The translations under genes were made by a program, and so were the position numbers. Positions 45,490-55,109 of a stretch of DNA of 64,000 nt are shown here, one piece after another. Source of the stretch: Kappaphycus alvarezii (lineage: Eukaryota; Rhodophyta; Florideophyceae; Gigartinales; Solieriaceae). The stretch lies in assembly GCA_002205965.3 (NCBI GenBank), contig NADL03000705.1:682001-746000 (forward strand). The letters run 5' to 3'. A model generated the notes under the pieces. The model worked only from the letters and a program-made list of their open reading frames with translations. It made no database searches and was not told where the DNA came from. Position 1 is the stretch's first letter; each line of letters begins with the position of its first letter.

Positions 45490-48400
45490 CCCGTGTTGAT
45501 ACTCTCAATCAGACCCTACCAGACATTTCTCGTGTTTGAGAGGATTTCGTGCAGAAGCCCTGTCCTGCTCGACTCGTGCCCTGCTCTTGAAGAGTTTCGT
45601 CGCACATGCTGTGCCCACATAACTGCAAGACATCTACGTTCTGACAAGTGGAAATTGTATCCTGCGCTGTCGACCGATTTTGCATGCCTCTTGGCTTTGA
45701 AATCACGGCCTCGATAGGACTAGTGCGAGCTATTTTCGAATGTCGCACTATCCTCTTGTCGATGCAATTCTCCAAGAGTGACTCCGATTACTGCTACGGA
45801 AATTTCTACCCTACCCGAACGACCGACAACTCTCGCATCTTTACCTCAAGTACAGAACATCAAGAAGAAGACGATGAGAGGCGTGTAAGAATGGTCTTGA
45901 CTGGCGTCCCCAACTGAGGTAAAAACTTAATCACGCGTACATTTCACGTAGCAATACGTCCCAGCTTCTACTGCTCTCCCCGTGCATTCGTCAACAGAAC
46001 TGATTGTCGGAAACCTTCCGAGCTTCCACACGGCATCGCCGTCCCCAGCCCGTTCCATCTGTCCACCTGATTCGACACTACTAACATTACAGTGCTCTTT
46101 TCCTGCCACGAGTCACTACCGCACCCGCTGATGGCAGTTGCATCTGCATGATATCACAATAAGCGTCATGCTACACATGCAGTTCCTGAATGCACACTCC
46201 GTATGAACTAAGACGGTAGCTACCTAGTGAAATTCGTCAGTATGGAAACGATACGACGACGAAACCATGTTCACGATCATTCAGGACGGCCAAGACAGCG
46301 GCAGTGGCAGCGTCAGAGTAGGATTTAAGACGTGCCCTGATCAAGAGTTTGAAAACAAGTCAAGTGAAGCGTGGATTTCTGGCTCTACCAAGTGGCGGCT
46401 TTTGCATTTCGTAGGATTTTGCGAGAGCAAGGAGTTGACGGGTACGAGCATAGGTGTGAAAGGTTCCATGGGAGTGTGGGATGAAAAGGATGCTCGTATT
46501 TGAGTGTGGAGGGCGGAGGAGGGCGCGCACAAACACGGGGACAATGGAAGGAGCGCGGCTGGAATGTGACTAGCGGGAGGGGTGCTGGAGGATAATGGGA
46601 CGATTGAACGAGGAACGAGGCAGTTTGTTGCAGAGATACTGAGGAAGAGATGTGCGAAAAGTTTAAGTGGCGATGGTGCCGGGTGGCTGAGTAAAGTTGT
46701 GGGATAGGTAAAAGACGGAGTGTATTGGAAGCAATTGTCGTTGTTACAATGGAACGGATGGATTGTTCAGGACGGCACTGTATTGTTTAGTGCTACTGTA
46801 CTGTACTGTATTCACGGCGGAGGTAAGAGATGAAGATGGGTCAGACTACAGTACTGTACTGTTATATTGAATTGTAATTTGCACCGCAGTTGTGTAAGCA
46901 ATGCAGTGAAACTTTCTACAGGACATGTACTGTAACCGGAAATGCCCTGCAGTTGCGATCTTACGATATGGCTCAATACTGTACTGCTGGGGTGTTTGGC
47001 TTTACAGTGCCTACAGAGCAGTACCGACGGTACTGGACAGTTTCTACTGTATGTACTGAACTGTGGGTGTAAGTATTGGAGTAAACCGTCTAATATGTAC
47101 TGTATGTATGGAGGAAATCCCCGTGTATTGGGCCCCGCTATCATTGTTTTAGACTATGGGGACCTAGCTTACACTTGGCATACTTGTAAGTCGCGGTGAG
47201 ATGGACAGCAGGGAAACACAACTGTAGTAAGGTGACTGTAAAGCCCCTACACATCGATTCAAAATAGAAACCCGAGTGGACACTGGCAGAAATGAACCGG
47301 TTGTCTAAGATCAGTCTTTGCTGGATATGCAGTTTGGTCATTATCTACAACATGGGCGTGCTGACCTTGCCACATTCCGTTGAACATGATCCATAATATA
47401 AATACACTGCAGTTGCTCGGAGGGGCGTCAAAGAAGTGAACACTAGAAGTACGAGATGCCACCGCACGTTGATTGATGAGGAAGCCACCTGGGAGTCTTC
47501 AGGCAGTCTGAGTTGGCCGTGCCTCTGCAGAAAGGAAGGGAGCTTGTCAGCGTCTGCAAGGTCAGATGCCCTGGAAATCTTCCTTGCGGCGCACCTCGTA
47601 TACTGTAAGGCAGGATGTAAAGGGAGCTTATAGTGTTGCAACAACCAGATGCCGTATCAAGGCGTGTCACCCTAGGGATCTATGGCCTCATCAAAATGAA
47701 GGCACCGGATTTGCGGTGATCAAATCTGTAAAGACATGCAAGTCGAGGTGACGATTGATTCTCATGGACAACACCTCGTCGTGGACACGGAAAAAGCAGA
47801 CGGGTAGGGACTGAGGACGGAAGAGGATCTAGGGGAAAAGGAGCGTTCCGGCGAGATTGGTGGCGGAAGGGCTTCGCGCTACAGTTGCTAGATTTGCGGT
47901 GAGCGGCCCATGGGTCGTCCCTCAATCAAGTGCCGGCGGAAACCGTATGCAGTACTTGAAATACCAACAATTTGGTACGCTCTGGATGCTGACCACGGAC
48001 CTGGGGTACGGACGAGTCCGGAAGTGAAGGTCCATAAACGCTTGAACAAGGGGGAGGTGGATTTTGGAGCGGGCATACGATCTGAAAGTTGTCAGTTTTA
48101 TTTCTTGCGAAAGTGGGAAGTCGAGGAGCGCATGGGGAAAGATGTGGTGGAAGCGCCTGGCTGAAGGGGTGATGCCGTGGAGATGGAACCGTGTCGGGCT
48201 ATCTATCGGGGACTGCGTCAAGAGAGCCGATTCTTGTGGGCAACGGTTAGTGGAGCACTGGTGCCGGTTTTGCAGTTAGAAGTGAGTGGTTGTCACTGAG
48301 AAAAACGCGGGGCTTCGCTTAGAAATGATGGCTGTCGCGCTCCGTGCGAGTTTTAGCAAGAGGTGCCATTTCATGCAAATATTGGGCCGAAGGGTACGAG

Positions 48401-51065
48401 ACTTGTGGAGGCGGCAGTTGTGTTGTGCACTTTTGGCCCATACGCCGGCAAGGTTCGGGCGCTCTGGCCGCTTCCTGAATACGACCAATCGGCGCGCTAT
48501 CATCGGCGTGCTTGGGTTCATGTACAGCTTCCACCAACGGAAAGCACGGCGGATGACCCGGAAAGAAGACCGACTCGCGAGGTCGCGTTGTTGCAACCCG
48601 TACTAGCCCCGACTGAATAAAGTTGAAGAAAACGGGCACGACAGCCGGCTGGATGTGTTACAATCTTCAAGGAGAGTTGAGTGCAATTTTCAACTGGCAG
48701 TGTGCCACCAGTGTACATCGTGCAGGGCCCGTGCAGGCATTTTGCATTAAATCAGTTGCAACGGTATACTATACTGTACTGTACAGTGCACACCTTGAAA
48801 TGATGATGGACTAGCAACCTGAACGGTATGATATCTTACCGAAACAATGACACTCGCCAAGAGGGGGGTCTTTTAATTCTAATGTGAACCATGCTGGTTA
48901 CAAAACGAACACAAATGAAATCAGACAGTAAAGAAAATGGAACAGCAATATTTTCTACGAATTGTACAGTCGTACGACTTGCAGTCGTAGAAATGATTAC
49001 TTTTCTCATCATCTTGACTGCATTGGAGCCTCCAAAAATTCAGACCTTGATTTGTGGTGCATTCACACAATACTAAGCAGCCAAAAAACTGAAGATGACC
49101 GTACAAATAAGTAGGACTGATGTGAGCGCCCGTACGGAAGGAATGAGAGGGCAAGAAGAATACCTTTTTATTTCACCGATCTAAGGGGGGATCAGGTATG
49201 AGCTTGGTTTGTCGGTCAGGTGGTGGGGTATGTGCGCAGCTTTTTGATTCAGCATTACCGCAGTGTACAGTACAGTAGAACAAAAGGCTGCAGAGTGTTT
49301 GAGGTACCAAAAGTTCTTCGCGCCTTCTCAAGTCTCAGCTCATCCCAATTCCTGTGTCCATACTCGGGGCCTAGCACCCGGACGCATATGCTGTGGCAAC
49401 GGACGTTGCTCGGATCGTAGCTGTTAGAGCGATGGAAATGTTCGGAAGGGTTTGTTCGGTGCTCAAGCAAAGACAGGCTGCAGCGGTTGTGACTTCAAAG
49501 ATGACTTAAAAGTTTAAAGTCACAAACGCTGCGTGCCTTATAGCCGGCCATACTACGGTATTCTGAGAGACACTGTGAGCGTCCTTTGAGGCCTTCCATC
49601 AGTGTCAAGGACCTCTCCCTCCCACGAAGCCTCCCGTTCCGTCCATGAAGAGATCACCTGTCACTTCCACCTCTCTGGGCTTTCCTCGTTACACTCATCA
49701 GTACCTACCGCCACTTCTCCGCCCCTTTTTACTGTCAGGCCTCTACTGCCTCACGGCTTCCGCCCCTTCTCAGTACTCCCATTGCCTCCCACCGTCCTCT
49801 TCACCTCCGGGAGGTCACGGCGAACGATGCTCGACCTTCGCTTAGGCAACCCATTATTCTGCGGCATCTCAGCGCTACCTTACCTGGGTTGAGCAGAATA
49901 AAAACAAAGCCAGACACGACGAAGCGAACAACTGGAGAACATGGTATAAGATCTGAGGCTTGTTCATGGAGGAGAGGAATATCCAGAGTCACTCCGCTTC
50001 TGCAGGGCTTTGAGGGCCAGAGAAGTGCATGCAGACGAGGGCAATCCGGGCTACCAAGGACCGTGACAGCATTCGAATAGAGGACTTCGCATGGCAGTTC
50101 AAGCGGAGGTCTCTCAGCACTAACCCCGGCAAAACGGCGGAAAAGAGGATACTGAGAGAAACCGTGTCGTGCCGAGGGTGTTGACCTTGTACCTATCGCC
50201 ATTGACATCTACGGACAAATTGGATCAATCAGTTATCGGGCTCTTCAAGACCTTGGTAGTTTGACGTTCCGTCGTTGAAGGAAGCAACTCGAAATAATCT
50301 TCATGCAAGCCTTCCAACCCCCCGAAAATATTAACAAAAGTTACCATGTAGTCAATTTCATACGACGTCGTCTTGTAAAAAATGCCAGCCAAGAACCACA
50401 TATCTACGCTTCGGTACAAATTTACTGGATACCAACCCACATATCCACCATAGTAAATTAACCCCCCATTTACAGTTTACAGAACCACAAATAACCACCA
50501 GTACGGCGTGCAGTACTGTACAGTACTGCGCACCGTACAGAACCTGGTGTGGCCGCTGAGCGCCAAGAGGGCCGAGTCGACCCACGCAGTGCTGTATGAT
50601 ACTTCGCGAATCAGTCAGATGCGAGGTGCGGTATCAACGAGCGGAGATGGGCGGTGCGGGGGAATTTGGATCAGGGACGGAGTGGAGGGAATGATCACAA
50701 TAACTCTATGCTCCGGTTTGTAGACGATCATCATACGGACCTTTCGGGTTTTTTTGTATCTCCTCACCCAAAACTGGCTTTTACATGAAACAAGCGTCAA
50801 TCGACGCAGTTCGTCGCGATGAATGCAACGACATAAAGTTTGATGGGGTTTGGGTTGTTCAGAAAGTTTAAGAGCCTCATGAAAAATTTGGCTTGGTCCT
50901 GTTTGTAACATTGGTCCAAAACTCACAAAAATACAATTTGCTAATCTCCAGTACATCATCTATTATTGCAATGAGACGAACATCTTGAAGTTGACTCTTA
51001 CAGAAGAATGAGAATTTAGAAGCACAACAGAAGATGTTCAACTCTTGCAGTCTCGGAAGGAAATT
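45490..51065. other. unassigned DNA right of the SOD gene
   Basis: Several GC-richer patches (45.5-46.5, 47.9-48.6, 49.6-50.2 kb) carry open frames of 80-135 codons on one or both strands. None has a recognisable domain, signal or repeat, and frames on the two strands overlap, so none is accepted. TACTGTAC motifs recur (46.79-46.81, 46.98, 47.09-47.11, 48.77-48.79, 49.26, 50.51 kb). It may be decayed transposon or host sequence. Confidence 0.5.
50511..50528. repeat. 18-bp perfect palindrome CAGTACTGTACAGTACTG
   Basis: The 18 bases equal their own reverse complement. This is the longest perfect example of the TACTGTAC motif class noted in the window. Possible roles are a cruciform or a dimer-binding site, and no neighbour supports either. 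Confidence 0.85.
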
Positions 51066-51070
51066 AACTA

Positions 51071-51580
51071 CAGTGCGCGTCATAAGTATGGAATCACCCG
51101 AAACTCGGGTACCAATAGTCGAAAGCAAAAATAAAGGGTACTGAAAGCAAGACATTTTATGCTGAATCCAAATTTATTAATAAAAATCCGTCCAATAAAC
51201 TCCCTTTGAACTTATTTATGGAAACGTGTTTTTGGCGCGTCAAAAGTATGGAATCAATTTTTGTTTTTGGCGTGCATACCTCTATGCACAGAAATTCCCG
51301 CCAAGACTATACCACTTTTCTTTAAAGAGCCAGAGCAATCGGCTGGGCGGCAGATTGGGGGTGGTAAGTACAAACAACCATGCCGAGCGGAACGGCTCTC
51401 ACGCCGGAAGAAAAAGGAACAATTAAGGCTTTTTCAGTGCCAACTTGTCCCATCGAGCAATCGCAAAGAAGATTGGGAGGTCACAAAAAGTTGTGAGCAG
51501 CTATTTAAAGAATCCTGATAAGTACGGGACTGCGAGGAGGCCAGGAAGGCCTACTAAATGTACTTACCCCTGTACCAAAA
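51071..51580 (+). mobile_element. Tc1-like transposon, 5' part, with IR/DR-type end
   Basis: The left end starts CAGTGCGCGTCATAAG. The string GTCATAAGTATGGAATCA at about 51079 returns as GTCAAAAGTATGGAATCA at about 51239, some 160 bp further in and in the same direction. That is the IR/DR arrangement of Sleeping Beauty-type Tc1 elements, where the transposase binds both repeats. The transposase start is at ATG 51380, reading MPSGTALTPEEKGTIKAF, a Tc1-type first helix. In another frame further on, VVSSYL-like and KNPDKYG-like text ends in GRPTK, the basic motif between the two DNA-binding halves, so the frame is broken. The gene is cut at 51581-51588 by the hAT-like insertion, and no catalytic part was recognised beyond 54344. 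Confidence 0.7.
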
Positions 51581-51588
51581 GGTACACG
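51581..51588. repeat. 8-bp target-site duplication, left (GGTACACG)
   Basis: GGTACACG stands directly before TAGTGATGG and matches GGTACACA after the other end (54336-54343) at seven of eight positions. Eight base pairs is the hAT duplication length. Confidence 0.7.
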
Positions 51589-51719
51589 TAGTGATGGCCG
51601 GTAAAAAAATATTCCATGACAGGCATTTAATAAATGAAAATATTCTATTACCAGGTAATTTAATTCCCTCCCGGACCAAAACAGGAATTATTACCTCAAA
51701 AGTAATCGTCCGCCCTTCG

Positions 51720-52062
51720 CATAGATCTTTTTATCCCTGGTGCATATGGCCTCGACCCGAAGGATATCGCTTTGGATGTCACAGTGGCCCATCCACAGGT
51801 CACTTCTCGCGTTTCCCAGTGTGCCCTATCTGGCGGCGCAGATGCCTCAATGGATGAACGTGCGAAACACACACAATACGGTCTAGTCTGTCACACGAAC
51901 GATATACGCCTTCTTCCTGTTGGTATTGATGTGTTAGGTGCCCTTGGGCGAGGGTGCGACTTTCTTCCGGCGCCTTTCTACGTTTGCTGCTGCCCGTCGA
52001 GGCACCACTCCCCAATGGGAGCTGCACCTCCTAATCACGCGCTTTGTGTTCTGCTTGCATGA
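51720..52062 (+). pseudogene. LINE C-terminal fragment, restriction-like endonuclease tail
   Basis: The plus strand reads LDVTVAHPQVTSRVSQ near 51768-51815, then ERAKHTQYG near 51859-51885 and IRLLPVGIDVLGALGRG near 51903-51955. LINEs of the R2/CRE type end in an endonuclease whose second motif is a V-D-V-T/A-x-x-H/x-P strand, followed by a basic K-x-x-K-Y segment and F-x-P-x-x-x-x-x-x-G-x-x-G. The order fits. Only this tail is present, on the strand opposite to the other LINE piece in this nest, so it comes from a separate insertion or an inversion. Confidence 0.5.
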
Positions 52063-52264
52063 GTTGCAAGCGCGTCAAGTTCTTACCAGATGAATTTCCG
52101 ATTAGTTCCTCTCTCATCCCCCTTCGCAAGTTAGTTTCTCTGTAATCCCCCTCAGCATGTTCTCTCACATGCTTTTTCCAAATTCCGTAAAGATTACACA
52201 CACATCAAAAGTAATTTATGAAGTCATAGTCATAATTATTTCTATGACTTCATATTTTAATGAC

Positions 52265-52707
52265 CTAGTGTCTATACGACCATGCTGTGTCCTCATATGA
52301 GGCACAATTTGTCCTCATATGAGGACAGTTTCCGTTACATTTTGGAAAGGTAAATGTTTTGGAAGGCCGAAATTTTACTGGAAAAAAAGGTTTTTCATGT
52401 TAAGGTACAGTACAGTAATTTTACTGTACGTGCGCCCTCGTTTCTGAAACCCCCGTGATAACGAACTATTTTTCCTTCCAAAATGTAGTCGTTTTCACAA
52501 CTTCTTGCGAAGAGCGGAAGCTGGTGAGTGAAAATTGCTCTAGGCTTAACCGAGGTCAACAATCTTGAAAAGTTTGTTTTGATCGGCCATCTACACTCAT
52601 GAACTAATGCGGAGGGACAAGAAATGCGCTGAGGTAAAAAGAATTGTATTGAAAAAAAAGGGCTAAAAGTTGTCCTCATATGAGGACAACGGTCCAATAG
52701 ACACTAG
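52265..52707. mobile_element. MITE, copy 2 (443 bp), inverted relative to copy 1
   Basis: The ends are CTAGTGTCTATACGACC on the left and GGTCCAATAGACACTAG on the right, with GTCCTCATATGAGGAC palindromes just inside both ends, as in copy 1. Base by base it follows the complement of 28842-29286 with only a handful of differences, so the two copies are closely related and recent compared with the elements around them. CTAG follows again at 52708-52711, consistent with a 4-bp target duplication. It interrupts the hAT-like element. Confidence 0.92.
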
Positions 52708-52910
52708 CTAGTCATAATTATGACCAGCTTGGTCATTAATTCCCCGAAAAAATTAATTCCCCGTGATGACAAACGGAATAGTTCCGCACTGTGCTATGCA
52801 GTACTGTACAGTGCATTACATTACAGTGTAAGGGCTGGGACGAAGGTGCAATATGGAGTGAAGATGAAGAAGTTTAATGCATTCAGTATCTACTGGGGAC
52901 TGCGCGCGTT

Positions 52911-53720
52911 CTAACTATATGGGTATGATCTAATCTGATGTATCTCGTCGTCCATGCGCATCGGGGCTCGGGACAGAATAGCTGAAGCAATAGATGACCA
53001 GAGGTTGCAACTCAGTCGCTGGTAGATACGACGGCGGATAACACCAAGTGTCAAATGACACTTGGGCGCGATCCGTAGAACTAACTCCTCGATAAATGCA
53101 ATCGTACTAGGACAAGGGTCACCCAGGGAATCAAACGCTAGAGGTCGAAACATGAAGTTCAGCGTGTAAAGCGCAGTAAAGCGTAGAAAAAGGTCCAACT
53201 GAGGGAGCGGGAGGCGTCGAGCGAGGATGCGTTTCAGAATTGTAACATTGTCGAGGGCCACCACTCAAGCAGCCCCACCGGCTACGTGGGTCGCCTTGGT
53301 GCGAACTGCGACCTTAAACGGTGAGAAACCAGTGATGTCACACGCAATAGGGCAACGTTGTGTCTTCCGGGTGAGATTGGTTATAAAAGGATATTGGCGG
53401 GCCGGCTTAGTGCCCGAAACGAGGAGCAAAGCCTCGTGCCAAGTATTCAGATCCGCGCGCGGCTAACCTTGTATCGCAACGGATACAGAGCGAGTCATGG
53501 TGGTGACTTCGGCCGAAACCAGGGCAGCATAGGTCGGCGGCGTGATCCCAGAGGGTCCAAGGGGTTGTCACAGTAGTGGCAGTTGAGGGGCATGGAGTCA
53601 TCATATACTGGTAGTCCGAGGTGAAGGCGGAGCATGGTCTGCCAGTTTGTGGTGTGCACCCTCATTGCTGCCGTTGTTGAGCGAAGATAAACGCCGCAGA
53701 GAGGCTGCGGCAAAACTCTA
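52911..53720 (-). pseudogene. LINE C-terminal fragment, zinc-finger part
   Basis: The minus strand carries NWQTMLRLHLGLPVYDDSM near 53650-53595, followed directly by CHYCDNPLDPLGDHAADLC-type text near 53585-53530 (two Cys pairs with a D-x-x-G-D-H-A core), then SHHHDSLC near 53510-53487. This is the Cys/His-rich block between reverse transcriptase and the endonuclease tail in R2/CRE-type LINEs. The continuation to about 52911 is mostly unreadable and contains stops. It is probably the same LINE family as 33.6-34.4 kb, by analogy and not by direct overlap. Confidence 0.55.
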
Positions 53721-54335
53721 AGCCATGGATGCGATGCCGACCGTCAGCATCGCGATGGCGGTCAGGTTCGATGAATTTGCCGAGGATTCGTCGTCCTAAT
53801 GTACTTTTGCCCGCACCTTTTCCTGCACGTGTTTGAAAAGGTTTAGAGTGTTGGTGAGTGATGTGGCTATTTGCATCTATGTTCAAACTGTGCCATTGTA
53901 GGCAATAGTACAGAATACTGTAAAATCATGACTTGCTAGGGATAGCAGGGTGGTCAAGTCATAAGTAATTAATTACTCTCCGGTCATGAAATTCTGGGTT
54001 TGCGGTAAGTGAATTTTTATTCCAGTAGAATGAGAGTAGTAATGCAGTCATTATTTTTAATGTAACAGTGCTGTATTTTATTGTAGGTAGGTAAGTAACT
54101 GTTAATAGTAGTAATTCTGCCATGGTACATTCTATTGCTCCCAGGTAATAATTTGGTAATCAAGTCATTAATTATTTTATTACTGTAGGAAGTCATTAAT
54201 TCCTTTTTGATTTCATATGCACAGGTAGGGAATAAAATGACAATTATTCTGGAATAATTCTAATACAGGGGATTGAAAATTTTTAAATTTTTATGTACTT
54301 AAAATTCTATGACCAATAATTCCCCGCCATCACTA

Positions 54336-54343
54336 GGTACACA
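54336..54343. repeat. 8-bp target-site duplication, right (GGTACACA)
   Basis: Directly follows CCATCACTA. It differs from the left copy in the last base only. Confidence 0.65.
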
Positions 54344-55105
54344 TATGTGAGCATTTTCCAATACGGAAATCATAACGACACATTGTGCTAGTACCGTCCA
54401 GTGACACTGTAATTTGTGAACCAAATAAGCATTAATGTACTCATCCCGTCTGAGAGTGTAGGGAATCATTTATTTCAAAAAATTAACGGGCCCGCTGCAA
54501 TTAACGGGTAGACGCTTCAGAAGTTGTCGATGTGGGACAGTCTACACAAGATACGGCATCCGGACAGCGTGGCTTGGGCATTAGAGGACCAGATCGAGTA
54601 GCTAAGATGCTGTCCGGTCCGGCGTTCGGCTTCGGCGTGCTTACGGGCGATTTAAAGGCGATGCGACCCAAATATATATTCGCAACAAGAACTAACTGCA
54701 CTACAATTTACGCCAATCTTGGTCTCACTCAAAAAGTCCTTTCAAAATCGTTGATATCTTCCCGAGAGGGCTATGCACGCTTCATTTTTGCCTTTGTATG
54801 CCAATCATTCCAACAAGCAGAGCAAATTGCTTGCCTGCAAGTGACGCTGCTCTGATTTTGCTTAGATCCTTTTCTTGTTACCTTGGGTTTATTCCCTTGC
54901 ACCCATCGCAAAGTCCAAGAACACATCACACAGTATGTTGGATGTGCGCAGGCTTTTATGTGTTCAATTCGCTTGCTCAGTCTCCTTGCCTTGTGAGGCC
55001 CATAATTATACTGGTTGGAAGCGTCCTTGCTGAAAATGGCATTATTATGTTGGACTGCTTGAATCTAGTTTTATCGGGTACGCCTTTGTCCCTTTTGGTA
55101 ACCCA
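54344..55105. other. unassigned region right of the hAT-like element
   Basis: The rest of the interrupted Tc1-like transposon would be expected here, but no catalytic transposase text was found. A 107-codon plus-strand frame (54532-54855) shows no recognised motif. Nothing further is claimed. Confidence 0.4.
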
Positions 55106-55109
55106 TGCA

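Larger units (their letters stand above)
51589..54335. mobile_element. hAT-like non-autonomous element, 2.75 kb, with nested insertions
   Basis: The ends are TAGTGATGGCCGG on the left and its near-complement CCCCGCCATCACTA on the right, about 13 bp with one mismatch, flanked by an 8-bp near-perfect duplication. T/CAG-x-GATGG-type ends with 8-bp duplications are typical of hAT. No hAT transposase is readable inside. The interior holds AT-rich ends, two LINE pieces in opposite orientations (51.72-52.06 and 52.91-53.72 kb) and a MITE (52265-52707). A sequence similar to the right end (TTAATTCCCCGTGATGAC, about 52759-52776) suggests a further internal end or duplication. The element sits inside a Tc1-like transposon. 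Confidence 0.65.

Noticed and set aside
45035-45508. 157-codon minus-strand frame
   Set aside because: It is antisense to the SOD gene, whose metal-binding motifs on the plus strand are unambiguous.
47910-48620. Open frames in a GC-rich patch on the plus strand
   Set aside because: Frames of 84-106 codons on both strands with no domain or repeat, so they cannot be supported as genes.
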